Shown piece by piece: positions 26,347 to 35,631 of a stretch of DNA of 64,000 bases; position 1 is the first letter of the stretch; each line of letters starts with the position of its first letter. The position numbers were made by a program, and so were the translations under genes. The DNA comes from Arthrobacter sp. NIO-1057. GTDB lineage: Bacteria > Actinomycetota > Actinomycetes > Actinomycetales > Micrococcaceae. The notes beneath the pieces were generated by a model, which searched no databases, was not told the DNA's origin, and saw only the letters and a list, made by a program, of their open reading frames with translations. The stretch spans positions 62,001-126,000 of the forward strand of contig NZ_FMAT01000003.1 of the NCBI RefSeq assembly GCF_900094805.1, in the 5' to 3' direction.

Positions 26347-27876
26347 TCAATCCGCCAGACCGAGCTCCCTGAGCATGAACTTAGCTCCCTGCTCGCCGAT
26401 CAGGATCGATGGTGCGTTGGTATTGCCGGTGGTAATTTTCGGCATGATCGATGCGTCAATCACTCGCAAACCTTCCAGGCCCTGAACTTTGAGTTCCGGA
26501 TCTACCACGGCGTGCTCGCCGACGCCCATCGCGCAGGTTCCCACCTGGTGATGATAGGTCACCACATTGTTGCGAATGTAGTTTTCGAGTTGCTCGTCGT
26601 CTTGAACCTCAGGACCTGGGTAAATCTCTTGGGCTCCCCAGCTTCCTGCCAGTGCATCTTGCTGGACCATCTGCCGGCACTGCTTGATGGAAAATAAGAA
26701 CGCTTCCATATCCCGCGGGTCTGCCAGCGCATTCAAATCAATATTCACCGGGTCATCCAGCCCGGGACCGCTGAGCGTGAGTTCCCCTCGGCTATAGGGG
26801 GTGACGATTCCGGAATGCAAGGTAAAAGCGGTGCCCTCTACAGGATCCATTCCTGGCGAGTACATCGGCACAGCAAAGAAAATCGGCTGAGTATCTGGCA
26901 CTTCCAGATCTTCGCGTGACTTTGCGAAGAGGTGCGACTGCGAAACTGAGACACCCTGACGTGGTGCCGGAATATCGCGTGTCGTCGTTTCGGCAATCAC
27001 CGGTGCCAGCAAGTGGTCATGCAGGTTCTTCCCCACACCCGGCAGATCATGAACCGCATCAATGCCAAGATCCTGCAGCTCACTCGCCGGCCCGATACCG
27101 GAACGCAACAGGATCTGCGGGGAGCCTAGTGCGCCAGCGCTGAGCACCACATGATCAGCGTTCAGCTGACGCATCTGTCCGTCCTGCCGGTAATTCACCC
27201 CGGTAACGACGCCGTCCTCAGCTATCACCGAATGCACTTCCGCCCCGGTGATGATGGTGGCTTGCCCACGGACAGGCTTCAAGTAAGACTTCCACGTATT
27301 GATCCGCTGACCGTCAACGATATTAACCTGCTCTTTGGAGACACCATCAAGCGTCCCGGAATTGTAGTCAGGGTTAAAGGGGATGCCAGATTCTTCGGCA
27401 GCTTTGATGATCGAGGCGTGAATATCATCTAGCTGGTAGTCATTGTCTACCGGAATGGGACCACCCACTCCATGGACCTCACTGGCACCACCCGAGAAAT
27501 CTTCCATATCCTTGTAGATCGGCAAGACTTTGTCCCACGCCCACCGTGGACCGCACTCCTGGGCCCAGCCGTCAAAGTCTTGTTGCGCACAACGAACCCA
27601 AATAGTCGCGTTGAGCGCGTGTGAACCACCCAAGACTTTGCCGCGTGGCAGGTGCACTTTCTTACCCGCGGTACCTTCCATGGGGGTGGTGTAGTAGTCC
27701 CAATCATCCGGGCTGTGCCACAGCTCGCCGAGTCGAGAAAGGTCATGGATTGCGGGATTAGTATCTTCTCCCCCAGCCTCGAACACGGTGACATCCGCAC
27801 CGGCATCAATCAACCGTCGAGCGGCTACAGATCCCGCCGAACCAGCACCGACCACAATGACAGATACCTTGCCCAC
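26347..27876 (-). CDS. GMC family FAD-dependent oxidoreductase (choline dehydrogenase-like)
   Basis: Flavoenzyme of 509 residues, taking the GTG at 27876 behind a GAGGAAG site; the open frame extends 17 codons further. The dinucleotide motif VIVVGAGSAGSVAARRL starts at residue 5, the GMC signature 1 (PRGKVLGGSHALNATIWVR) lies near residue 80, signature 2 (SAGALGSPQILLRSGIGP) near 255, and the catalytic His/Asn pair is in YHHQVGTCAMG and GNTNAPSILIGE. GMC enzymes oxidise alcohols to aldehydes; choline, glucose and polyethylene glycol are examples. The substrate here is not certain. It is 22 or more bases from the DMT transporter. Confidence 0.9.
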   Translation of the reverse strand: MGKVSVIVVGAGSAGSVAARRLIDAGADVTVFEAGGEDTNPAIHDLSRLGELWHSPDDWDYYTTPMEGTAGKKVHLPRGKVLGGSHALNATIWVRCAQQDFDGWAQECGPRWAWDKVLPIYKDMEDFSGGASEVHGVGGPIPVDNDYQLDDIHASIIKAAEESGIPFNPDYNSGTLDGVSKEQVNIVDGQRINTWKSYLKPVRGQATIITGAEVHSVIAEDGVVTGVNYRQDGQMRQLNADHVVLSAGALGSPQILLRSGIGPASELQDLGIDAVHDLPGVGKNLHDHLLAPVIAETTTRDIPAPRQGVSVSQSHLFAKSREDLEVPDTQPIFFAVPMYSPGMDPVEGTAFTLHSGIVTPYSRGELTLSGPGLDDPVNIDLNALADPRDMEAFLFSIKQCRQMVQQDALAGSWGAQEIYPGPEVQDDEQLENYIRNNVVTYHHQVGTCAMGVGEHAVVDPELKVQGLEGLRVIDASIMPKITTGNTNAPSILIGEQGAKFMLRELGLAD

Positions 27877-28016
27877 AGCAAACCCACTTCCTCTAATGTC
27901 AACAATCCACATCACCGTGGATCGCAAAGCCTGAGATTTAGTGTGTCGTGGATCACCTGAGAAAAGTTGTTATTGCGTGCACCCACATTGTCATCAGACG
28001 CAGATCAACCCACTAG

Positions 28017-28994
28017 TCAGTGTTCCTTACGGACCGCCCGCAATTCATCAACGCGCACCAACACCACGCCCGCCACAATCAGTAGACCACCAAACAATTG
28101 AACCAGGCCCGGTAATTCAGCCAGCAATAACCAGGCCCAGAGCACAGCGAAGAGAACTTCAGTCAACGAAATGAAACTGGCAACTTTGGAGCCCAGTTCC
28201 CTCGCTGCCATCACCCCGGTGGTATAGGAAAACACGGTAGCGATCAGGATCAGCCCAGCCAAAGCCAGCCACCATGGCGTTTGAATACCAGCCATGGATC
28301 CGCTTCCGGTGGCAAAGGTGAAGGGCGAAATACCCAGCCCTCCCACCAACAGCATGGTTAACGCGCCGACGGCCATGCCTCCGGCCGAGAGCATGATTGG
28401 CGGCAAGGCACCGTCGACCTTGGCGCTGATGAAGAAGTACACGGTCAACCCCACGGCGGCACCTAGTCCCCAAAGAACTCCAATCGGATCAATTTTGGAC
28501 GTGCCAGTAAGGTCCAAGACTGCGACCAGGCCGAGCAGCGATAGTACTGTGCCCACGATGGTCGCTACCGATGGTCGCTTTTGATGCCTAACCCACAACA
28601 CCAGGACGATGAGCACCGGTGCAAGATACTCCAGCAAGAGTGCCACGCCCACGTCAAGCCGCTGCACCGCCAAGAAATAACACAGCTGGCAGGCCCCAAC
28701 GCCAAAGAGGCCAAAGAGCATAATTGAAAGCCAGTTGGTGCGTACCAAGATCCAACGCCCGCGCATCGCAAGGATGGCCGGAATGGCGAGTACTAGCGCA
28801 GCACCAGCCATGCGAGCAGCTACCGCAGCGGTAGGGCTCCATCCAGCTTCAAAGAGTCCACGCGCAAAAGAACCAGAGATGCCAAAGGCAGCCGAAGAAG
28901 CCAAGGCGATCCAAATTCCTTTGGCTTGGCTGGCACTACGCGCTGATGGTCCGCCCGTGCCCACTGGCACCTCGGAACCTGTTGGTTGGTTCAT
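28017..28994 (-). CDS. EamA family (DMT superfamily) transporter
   Basis: A membrane protein of 325 residues with ten hydrophobic helices in two EamA repeats, the first starting GIWIALASSAAFGISGSFAR and the second about residue 180. Relatives export amino acids or other metabolites. It is divergent from the CGNR regulator at 29115, and such pairs are common, so that regulator probably controls it. It precedes the GMC gene on the same strand by 140 bases. Confidence 0.88.
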   Translation of the reverse strand: MNQPTGSEVPVGTGGPSARSASQAKGIWIALASSAAFGISGSFARGLFEAGWSPTAAVAARMAGAALVLAIPAILAMRGRWILVRTNWLSIMLFGLFGVGACQLCYFLAVQRLDVGVALLLEYLAPVLIVLVLWVRHQKRPSVATIVGTVLSLLGLVAVLDLTGTSKIDPIGVLWGLGAAVGLTVYFFISAKVDGALPPIMLSAGGMAVGALTMLLVGGLGISPFTFATGSGSMAGIQTPWWLALAGLILIATVFSYTTGVMAARELGSKVASFISLTEVLFAVLWAWLLLAELPGLVQLFGGLLIVAGVVLVRVDELRAVRKEH

Positions 28995-29114
28995 GGGTGA
29001 TGACGTCTTTCACGAAGAATTTTCTGCCCTGCACAGGGGCAACTAAGCATATGGGCATGACGATACGGTTAGGCTGGGAAGACAGTCAATCCATCCCCCG
29101 CTCAGGAACGAATT

Positions 29115-29672
29115 ATGACCTTTGCCCCAGATATCGAAGCCTCGCTGAAGACCATCGTGAATCTGTTGAACACCGAAGTTCAGATTGTCGATATGCTCTC
29201 CACCGTCGCTGATTTGGATGAGTTCCTTGACTCTGAAAACTTTGAAGGTTCGCGGGCACATAACCAAGCAGAGTTGCGTTCCATCCGTCAATTGCGCGCC
29301 CAGCTCAAGAGCATCTGGACGGGAGAGGAAGATGACGCTGTCTTCCGCGTCAATCAGATCTTGCGTAACGCCAATGCCCAACCGCAATTGATTAAGAGTG
29401 AAAACCTCGGTTACCACCTGCACGCGACAACGACCAGCACCCCGTTGTATGACCGTTTAGCAGTAGATGCCGCCATGGCCTTGGCTGAGGTGATTCGCAC
29501 TGGTGGTATTGATCGATTACGCATTTGTGCTTCTAGCGACTGCCAGAATGCCTTGCTTGATTTGTCGCGAAACCGATCAAAAATGTATTGCGACACCGGA
29601 AACTGTGCCAACCGCGAGCACGTGCGTGCTTACCGCGCACGAAAATCCGGACGCTCCTCAACGAAGTCATGA
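29115..29672 (+). CDS. CGNR zinc-finger (ABATE domain) regulator
   Basis: A protein of 185 residues. The first 130 residues are an ABATE-type helical domain; the last 45 carry a CGNR zinc finger with C-x4-C (CASSDC) and C-x4-C (CDTGNC) followed by ANREHVRAYRARK, the conserved DNA-contact tail. CGNR proteins are predicted stress or ligand-responsive transcription factors. The divergent EamA transporter is its likely target. The GTG/ATG start at 29115 is followed directly by the ABATE domain. Confidence 0.88.
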   Translation: MTFAPDIEASLKTIVNLLNTEVQIVDMLSTVADLDEFLDSENFEGSRAHNQAELRSIRQLRAQLKSIWTGEEDDAVFRVNQILRNANAQPQLIKSENLGYHLHATTTSTPLYDRLAVDAAMALAEVIRTGGIDRLRICASSDCQNALLDLSRNRSKMYCDTGNCANREHVRAYRARKSGRSSTKS

Positions 29673-29776
29673 TGGCGAATCACGCAGCACAGTGTTTCTC
29701 GCCTTTTACCCGGAGCAGGTCCTATGATGAACACACCATCGGTATATCCGAATTGCAGTAGCTGAAAGGACAGGTC

Positions 29777-30088
29777 ATGTCTCAGGAAACGCACGCATCA
29801 GATGACTACGAGGCACGTCTGGAAGCCGCCCACAGCAGTCCTCTCAAAGCGGCAGGACGTTGGGTTGTCGCACTAGCTTCAGCGACCTTGGGTGATGCCG
29901 AATTTGAAGCCAACGAACCACAGGTGGTGGTTCACTCACGCGTGGACGATTCGGTGATGTTGCGCATCACCACCTCTAGCCTAGAAGAAGCCGAGCGGCT
30001 GATCGTGCAGATCCGCGAGGACCTAGAAAATCTGAGCACCGAGGATTTCCGTGCTGAGTGGGAAGCTGCAGCAGATCAAGAACGCTAG
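29777..30088 (+). CDS. Hypothetical acidic protein, 103 residues
   Basis: A soluble protein of 103 residues with strong ribosome site (AAAGGACAGG, ATG at 29777). It is acidic with no signal peptide or helix of membrane length. The C-terminal half (SSLEEAERLIVQIREDLENLSTEDFRAEWEAA, read in parts) looks like one long helix. I do not recognise a family. It is convergent with the RraA gene, 12 bases apart. Probably a real conserved actinobacterial gene, judged by codon use and ribosome site only. Confidence 0.6.
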   Translation: MSQETHASDDYEARLEAAHSSPLKAAGRWVVALASATLGDAEFEANEPQVVVHSRVDDSVMLRITTSSLEEAERLIVQIREDLENLSTEDFRAEWEAAADQER

Positions 30089-30100
30089 GCACCTTGGCGG

Positions 30101-30577
30101 TTAGTGCTCGATGAGGATCCCATCAATGTCGGCATAAACCATGGCTCCGGGGCGAACCTTCACGTCCCCTAAGCTCAGTACCTCATCCACCGCGCCATGC
30201 GAACGTTTGACGGTTTTGCGCGGATTACTTCCCAAAGCCTTGATGCCGAGTTCGAGTTCTGCCAGCGCCGCGCGGTCACGCACTGCACCGTAAATGATTA
30301 CCCCGGCCCATCCGTTGGTTTCGGCGCTGGCTGCAATCATGTCGCCCATCAGTGCGTAGCGTAGCGATCCCCCGCCATCAACGACCAGCACTGAACCGTT
30401 GCCCGGGAAGCTCAATATTTCCTTGATCAGACCGTTGTCTTCGTGGCATTTCACTGTTCGGGCAGGTCCGTGGAAGGAAAGTCGCCCACCAAAATCCTGG
30501 AACTGCACCGAGACTGACTGCAGGGCCTCGCCGTGCTGGTCATAAAGGTCGGCCGTGCTGACGGGTTCCTGATGCAT
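30101..30577 (-). CDS. rraA: RraA family protein (putative 4-hydroxy-4-methyl-2-oxoglutarate aldolase / regulator of RNase E)
   Basis: A protein of 158 residues from the ATG at 30577 with an AGGAG site. Family marks: STADLYDQHG at the start, the VVDGGGSLRYALMGDMIAASAETNGWAG core and IIYGAVRDRAALAELELGIKALG, read in parts. These give the RraA/HMG-aldolase fold; the G-D-x20-R-D pattern of the aldolase members is present. Which activity applies cannot be told. It lies 78 bases downstream of the permease gene on the same strand. Confidence 0.85.
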   Translation of the reverse strand: MHQEPVSTADLYDQHGEALQSVSVQFQDFGGRLSFHGPARTVKCHEDNGLIKEILSFPGNGSVLVVDGGGSLRYALMGDMIAASAETNGWAGVIIYGAVRDRAALAELELGIKALGSNPRKTVKRSHGAVDEVLSLGDVKVRPGAMVYADIDGILIEH

Positions 30578-30655
30578 GACACTCCTAAGAATCTGTGAAG
30601 GTGTTCCACCACACAGCATAACCGCGAGCTAACTGCCTAGCACATGATGAATTCT

Positions 30656-32131
30656 TCAGAGTTCCAATTCTTGTTGGTAAGAAGTCTGGCTCATAGCGCC
30701 AAGCCGTGAATGACGACGTCCGTAGCCGAGGTAAATACTGACACCGACAATCATCCACAGCCCGAAGACTATCCAAGTAATTCCGGCCAGGTTGAACATC
30801 AAGAACAGGCAGGCAGCAATACCAAGGATCGGGGTCACCGGGTACAGCGGAACCCGGAAGGTGCGAGGAGTATCTGGTTGAGTCTTACGCAGGTACATCA
30901 CCGAAACACCTACCAACGCGAAGGCGAAAAGTGTGCCAATGCTAGTTGCTTCGGCCAGTTGGCCCAACGGAAGCAACGAGGCGGCAATCGCGACCACCAG
31001 ACCGGTAACAACAGTGCCGGTTACCGGGGTGTGGGTCTTGGGCGAAACCTTTGCGAAGAACCGTGGGATCAAACCATCGCGTCCCATGGACAGCAAGATA
31101 CGAGTCTGCCCATACATGGTCATGAGTACCACCGAAATGATGGCAATCACCGAAGCTAGCGCAAAGACCAGCACCGTCCAGCGTTGCCCGGTGATCTCGG
31201 AAACGATCTGTACCAGGGCCGCCTCAGAATCAGCGAACCACTCCCACTGGCGGGCACCGATCGCTGCCACCGCGACCAAAACATAGATGGTGGTGACCAG
31301 GACCATGGCGATCATAATGGCTCGGGGCAGATCTTTCTGCGGATTCTTCGCTTCCTCACCGGCCGTTGATGCAGCATCAAAACCAATGTATGAGAAGAAC
31401 ACCATCGAGGCAGCACCGGTCACCCCGGCCGCCCCCATAGGCAAGAGCGGGGCGAAGTTCCCTGCGTCAAAAGCTGTGAAGGCGACAATCGCAAAGAAAA
31501 TCAGAATCGCGATCTTCACCAGCACCATGATGGTATTGGCCATCGCAGATTCACGGGCACCGCGCACCAACAGTACGGTTGCCAGCACCACTACCAGCAG
31601 CGCTGAGAGGTTGATGATCCCGCCCTCGCTTGGACCACCGGCCAAGCTTTCAGGTAGCGACAAACCAAAAATTTCTAAGGTCTGATTCACATAGGCTCCG
31701 GCGCCCACCGCCACTGCAGCGGCCGATACCGCGTATTCCAAGACCAAACACCAGCCACAATTCCAGGCGACACCTTCGCCAAGAGTTGCGTACGAGTAGG
31801 AGTAGCTGGAACCAGAAACCGGCACCATTCCCGCCATTTCGGCGTAGGAAACGGCAGAGAGCAGTGCGGTAAATCCGGCGAGGACAAAAGCAATCCAGAC
31901 AGCAGGACCGGCCACCGGAACCGCGGAACCGAGGATCACCAAGATTCCGGTGCCTAGGGTGGCTCCCACAGAGATCATGACCAGTTGGGTCACACCCAAG
32001 GATCGTTTGAGGGTGCCAAGACCAGCGTTGTCCTCAGCCTCCTGAGACATCGCATTAATGGATTTACGTCGGAGCAACTGCGCTCCCAAAGGGGTGCGTC
32101 CGATAGGCGGGGTGGTGCTGTTGCTACTCAC
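30656..32131 (-). CDS. APC family amino-acid permease (cationic amino-acid type)
   Basis: A transporter of 491 residues, using the GTG at 32131 with an AAGGA site seven bases before; the open frame extends ten more codons. About twelve to fourteen hydrophobic segments follow the LGTLKRSLGVTQLVMISVGATLGTGIL motif, and FFSYIGFDAASTAGEEAKNPQKDLPRAI marks a CAT-type (YfnA-like) subgroup. The probable substrates are amino acids such as arginine or lysine. It precedes rraA on the same strand and follows a small membrane protein. Confidence 0.88.
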   Translation of the reverse strand: MSSNSTTPPIGRTPLGAQLLRRKSINAMSQEAEDNAGLGTLKRSLGVTQLVMISVGATLGTGILVILGSAVPVAGPAVWIAFVLAGFTALLSAVSYAEMAGMVPVSGSSYSYSYATLGEGVAWNCGWCLVLEYAVSAAAVAVGAGAYVNQTLEIFGLSLPESLAGGPSEGGIINLSALLVVVLATVLLVRGARESAMANTIMVLVKIAILIFFAIVAFTAFDAGNFAPLLPMGAAGVTGAASMVFFSYIGFDAASTAGEEAKNPQKDLPRAIMIAMVLVTTIYVLVAVAAIGARQWEWFADSEAALVQIVSEITGQRWTVLVFALASVIAIISVVLMTMYGQTRILLSMGRDGLIPRFFAKVSPKTHTPVTGTVVTGLVVAIAASLLPLGQLAEATSIGTLFAFALVGVSVMYLRKTQPDTPRTFRVPLYPVTPILGIAACLFLMFNLAGITWIVFGLWMIVGVSIYLGYGRRHSRLGAMSQTSYQQELEL

Positions 32132-32166
32132 GGGAAAATCCTTGATACGTGTTTGGTGCAAACGAG

Positions 32167-32207
32167 AACGCGCCAGGACTATCTGTAATGGACAGTCCCA
32201 GCGCGTT
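32167..32207 (-). terminator. Possible terminator after the 97-residue membrane protein
   Basis: A stem of seven plus five pairs with a two-base internal loop (32167-32180 with 32194-32207) between the genes at 32229 and 32131, read on the minus strand. Confidence 0.5.
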
Positions 32208-32228
32208 ATGCGTGGTTAAGCTCTATTA

Positions 32229-32522
32229 TCAGTCTTCAAACTTCTTGTCCGGATTGGCTGAGGATCGGTTCACTCCGGTCCCCTTGCCCAGGTCTGGATC
32301 ATTTTCCTTCCCTGCCATGGTCATCACCGAGATGATCAGCAAGCAGGCGACGAAGGCAATTCCGAAGCAGGCAAGTCCAATGTCGAAACGCAGTGGATTC
32401 TGTGATCCGCCGGTGGAACTGACCAGGCCGACGACTCCGGCGATAATCGCCATCACCAGCGAGAAGCTCAGTGGGCCCTTAATTGATTGGCTCCACGGCT
32501 GCTTCTTTTTGTTGTTTCCCAC
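32229..32522 (-). CDS. Small two-helix membrane protein, 97 residues
   Basis: A GTG at 32522 with a GGAG site six bases away starts a protein of 97 residues. A basic head (GNNKKKQPW) precedes two hydrophobic helices (SFSLVMAIIAGVVGLVSS and IGLACFGIAFVACLLIISVMTM) and a charged tail. No family recognised, but the layout resembles small actinobacterial membrane proteins of unknown role. It lies 38 bases behind the HdeD-like gene on the same strand and is probably co-transcribed with it. Confidence 0.65.
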   Translation of the reverse strand: MGNNKKKQPWSQSIKGPLSFSLVMAIIAGVVGLVSSTGGSQNPLRFDIGLACFGIAFVACLLIISVMTMAGKENDPDLGKGTGVNRSSANPDKKFED

Positions 32523-32560
32523 CAGAAACTCCGTTTCTACTTTTCCTGCAGACTTCAAGA

Positions 32561-33175
32561 CTAGTTGTTTTTTTGCTCCGGCGTTTGCGCCGCGTTAGCT
32601 GCTTCAGCCTTCATTTCGTGGCGATGGCCGAAGCCGGCAATCAGCTCGAAGACTGCAAAGACAATGGTGCCGCCACCAATCAGGCCAAAGAGTGCGTGGG
32701 CATCCATGCCGCCGCTGAAGCACAGTGCAATGGCCAAAATCACGCCGACAGCGCCGGTGACCAACTGGTTTCTAAACGGTGGGAAGGCTTCGCGAAGCTT
32801 GGCGAAAACATAAAGTTCGGCAAGACCGGAGACGAGGAAGGCGAAGGCTGCAATGTAACCGATCCATGCCACCGAGGTGACGAAGATGGTAGCGATGCCG
32901 GCCAGGAGCATCAGGCCGGCGCCCGCAGCGTAGGCGCCGCGGGACTTCTCCGGTGCACTCTCAACCACCACGTACTGCCACATGAAGACGCCGGTGACTA
33001 CGAGGAATCCTGCCGTCGAATAGGCGAGGACCTTTTCGTCCGCTCCGATCCAGAAGATCGAGAGTAGGGCGTAGGCCAGAGCTGTTAGTCCGCGCAAAAA
33101 GACTGGGCGGAAAACATCTTGGGCTTGGTTTGGGGTGGTTTTTGGTGCAGGCACAATTTCTATTCTACCGTGCAT
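32561..33175 (-). CDS. HdeD/DUF308-like multi-helix membrane protein
   Basis: A membrane protein of 204 residues with about six hydrophobic helices paired in HdeD fashion (RGLTALAYALLSIFW, LMLLAGIATIFV, GAVGVILAIALCFSGGMDAHALFGLIGGGTIVFAVFELIAG, read in parts), similar to DUF308 repeats. The tail is charged and Ala-rich. The ATG lies four bases after the stop of the TetR remnant on the same strand, so it may once have been in that operon. Function unknown; HdeD is linked to acid stress in E. coli, which need not apply here. Confidence 0.6.
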   Translation of the reverse strand: MHGRIEIVPAPKTTPNQAQDVFRPVFLRGLTALAYALLSIFWIGADEKVLAYSTAGFLVVTGVFMWQYVVVESAPEKSRGAYAAGAGLMLLAGIATIFVTSVAWIGYIAAFAFLVSGLAELYVFAKLREAFPPFRNQLVTGAVGVILAIALCFSGGMDAHALFGLIGGGTIVFAVFELIAGFGHRHEMKAEAANAAQTPEQKNN

Positions 33176-33179
33176 AGAA

Positions 33180-33336
33180 CTAACCGCCAGCTGCGACGGC
33201 CCTGATGCTGGGCAGCACCAGCTCGATCCAGCGCTCTATGCCCGCCGGGGCAGCGCCGGATGGCGCGCAGGTGGCCAGCAGGTGCACGTCGGACACCGTG
33301 AGGTCCCGGCGAACTTCTCCGGCGTTGATGCCCAGG
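33180..33336 (-). pseudogene. C-terminal remnant of a TetR-type regulator
   Basis: The minus-strand frame ending at a TAG at 33180-33182 encodes about 50 residues (AGEVRRDLTVSDVHLLATC, then ERWIELVLPSIRAV) that look like the ligand-domain end of TetR regulators. Upstream of about 33337 the same strand is antisense to SDR coding sequence, so the DNA-binding half is gone. See the SDR pseudogene. Confidence 0.55.
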
Positions 33337-33339
33337 GCG

Positions 33340-34146
33340 GGCGCATCCTCCGGCATCGGCGAGTCCACCGCCCGCAAGCTGCAATCGCTCGGATTCACCG
33401 TTTATGGCGCCGCCCGCCGCGTCGACCGCCTCGAAACCCTGGCCAAGGACGGCATCCGCCCGTTGGCCATGGACGTCACCGACAATCAATCCATGCAGGT
33501 CGGCCTGGCACGAATCATCGAGGAGACCGGCCGCATCGACGTGCTGGTCAACAACGCCGGCTACGGATCCTACGGCGCGCTGGAGGATGTGGACGTGGCA
33601 GAAGGCCGCCGCCAATTCGAGGTCAACGTCTTCGGCGCGATCCGGCTCGCCCAACTGGCCCTGCCGCGCATGCGCGCCCAGCGCTCCGGAACGATCGTGA
33701 ACATCACCTCTATGGGCGGCAAGATCTACACCCCGCTCGGCGGCTGGTACCACGGAACCAAGTTCGCCCTGGAAGCGCTCAGCGACTGCCTTCGCCTGGA
33801 GGTCGCCCCGTTCGGCATCGACGTGGTGGTGATCGAGCCCGGCGGCATCGCCACCGAATGGGGCAGCATTGCCGCCGAGCACCTGGACAAGGCCGCCGGC
33901 TCCGGGGCGCACGCGAAGCAGGTGGCGGCCATGGCGAAGTCGCTGCGCTCCGAGGCGAGCGCGAACCGCAATTCTCCGCCTTCGGTAATCTCCGATGCCA
34001 TCGGCACCGCGGTCACCGCCAAGCGCCCCAAGACCCGCTACGCCGTGGGATTCGGCGCAAAGCCGCTGATCGCTACCCGCAAGATCCTCGCCGTCCGCCA
34101 GTTCGACGCGCTGATCACCCGCGCCACCGGCGTGCCGCGCAACTGA
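33340..34146 (+). pseudogene. Short-chain dehydrogenase/reductase lacking its N-terminal strand
   Basis: From 33340 the plus-strand frame reads as a normal SDR: cofactor loop GASSGIG, NNAGYGSYG, an active-site triad with Ser (NITSMGGK), Tyr and Lys in YHGTKFALE, then a closing VIEPGGIATEW. What is missing is the first beta strand and the start codon: instead of MxxxxLVTG, the codons before GASSGIG are antisense to the TetR remnant. Reading through from an ATG at 33205 would add a 45-residue unrelated leader. GC content is higher than in neighbours. A deletion joining a divergent tetR/SDR pair explains all this. Confidence 0.7.
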
Positions 34147-34152
34147 GCAGCG

Positions 34153-35376
34153 CTACCGGCGCGGTTGGCGGATCATCCTCGCGTTCAGCTCTCCGATGCT
34201 GGCCGCCCCCATCAGCTGCATGGCCACTTCTACTTCCTTGGCCAGCAGTTCAATGGCGCGGGTGACGCCCTGCTCGCCGCCTGCCATCAGTCCATAAAGG
34301 TAGGCCCGGCCGATCAGTACAAAGTCAGCTCCTGCGCACAATGAAGCGACAATGTCCGCGCCGGACATGATGCCGGAATCCAGAATGATTTCCATTTCTT
34401 CGCCGACTTCGGCACGCACTTCGCGTAGTGCCTCGAAAGCAATGGGTGCGCGGTCCAATTGTCGCCCACCATGGTTAGAAACCACTAGACCATCAGCACC
34501 AGCAGCTTTGGCCTTGGCGGCATCCTCAGTGGTCAATACGCCCTTAATGAAGAGCTTGCCTTTCCACAGTTCACGGATCCATTTCAGATCGTCAAAGTCC
34601 AGCGAGGAATCGAACATGGAATTGATGATGGTCGGCAGATCAGCCGAAGTGTCTGACAGCGAAGCGAACTTTAATGAATCCGTGGTCAAGAAGTTGAACC
34701 ACCATTCGGGACGATAGGAAGCATCAATGAACGTTCTGAGGGTCAATTCTGGTGGAATCTTCATGCCATTACGGGTATCGCGATGACGTTGACCTGCCAC
34801 GGGCGTATCAACGGTCACCAGCAAGGTATCAAAACCTGCTTTGGCAGCGCGTTCCACCAGAGCCTTGGACTTCTCGCGGTCTTTCCAGAGGTATAGCTGG
34901 AACCACTTGCGCCCTTGGGGTGCAGCTGCTGCCACTTCCTCGATGGATCGGGTCCCCATGGTGGACAGGCTGAAGGGAATGCCGGCTTTTTGGGCTGCCC
35001 GCGAGCCACCGATTTCACCTTCGGAGTGCATGAATCGAGTGAACCCGGTCGGGGCAATGCCAAAGGGAAGCTTGCTTGGCGCCCCAGCAATACTGGTGGA
35101 TAGATCCGAGTGCGCGGTGCCGTGCAGGATTCGAGGCAATAGTTCTACCGAGTCAAAGACTTCGCGGGCACGTTTGGCGGTGATTTCTCGTCCTGCAGCT
35201 CCATCAACGTAGTCAAAGGCTGCAGTCGGGGTGCGTCGCTGCGCAATTTTCCGCAGGTCCCACAGATCCGCTGCTTTGGCCAGACGAGCGGCACGTCGAT
35301 CTGTTGAAGGAACTTTGAATTTCACCAGGCTGATCAGTTCAGCCACATCTGGTAGTTGTCGTTTGAGAGTACCCAT
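34153..35376 (-). CDS. lldD: FMN-dependent alpha-hydroxy-acid dehydrogenase (L-lactate dehydrogenase type)
   Basis: A flavoprotein of 407 residues from the ATG at 35376 with an AGGAG site eight bases away; the frame extends 21 codons upstream without one. The core shows FDYVDGAAGREIT, FGIAPTGFTRFMHSEGE and the active-site motif VVSNHGGRQLDRAP (catalytic His, substrate Arg), then IILDSGIMSGADIVASLCAGADFVLIG for FMN phosphate, read in parts. It oxidises L-lactate or another 2-hydroxy acid to the 2-oxo acid and feeds electrons to the respiratory chain. The divergent GntR/FCD regulator probably controls it. Confidence 0.88.
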   Translation of the reverse strand: MGTLKRQLPDVAELISLVKFKVPSTDRRAARLAKAADLWDLRKIAQRRTPTAAFDYVDGAAGREITAKRAREVFDSVELLPRILHGTAHSDLSTSIAGAPSKLPFGIAPTGFTRFMHSEGEIGGSRAAQKAGIPFSLSTMGTRSIEEVAAAAPQGRKWFQLYLWKDREKSKALVERAAKAGFDTLLVTVDTPVAGQRHRDTRNGMKIPPELTLRTFIDASYRPEWWFNFLTTDSLKFASLSDTSADLPTIINSMFDSSLDFDDLKWIRELWKGKLFIKGVLTTEDAAKAKAAGADGLVVSNHGGRQLDRAPIAFEALREVRAEVGEEMEIILDSGIMSGADIVASLCAGADFVLIGRAYLYGLMAGGEQGVTRAIELLAKEVEVAMQLMGAASIGELNARMIRQPRR

Positions 35377-35631
35377 GGACGGCTCCTTTTGATCTGTTGG
35401 TTGGCTTAGTACAAGATTCCTTGGTTGGTACGGGTCCAACTAGAGGATTCGTCGACGCTGACGTTGTTGCCCTCCCGTCACAGCAGTTGATGCAATGCTC
35501 ACGAAGTTGCTCCTCGCGAAGAGTGAATATCCCGTAAGATTCCTGAAATATATTTCTCCCCAGACTAAAGTGTTCATCAGATCAGCACCTAGCGCAGGTC
35601 ATAAAGTTACGACCGGAAGATTCAAAGAACT

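Noticed and set aside
26188-26697. A plus-strand gene before the GMC oxidoreductase
   Set aside because: Mostly antisense to the GMC gene's C-terminus; no motif and no ribosome site.
33135-34265. A 376-codon plus-strand open frame in another frame of the SDR region
   Set aside because: Arg/Pro-rich shadow in high-GC DNA; the SDR motifs are in a different frame.
35397-35439. An operator for the GntR regulator between it and lldD
   Set aside because: Repeated TTGGTTGG and a TTGG...CCAA pair are present, but no convincing TGGTnnnACCA-type palindrome; left as unproven.
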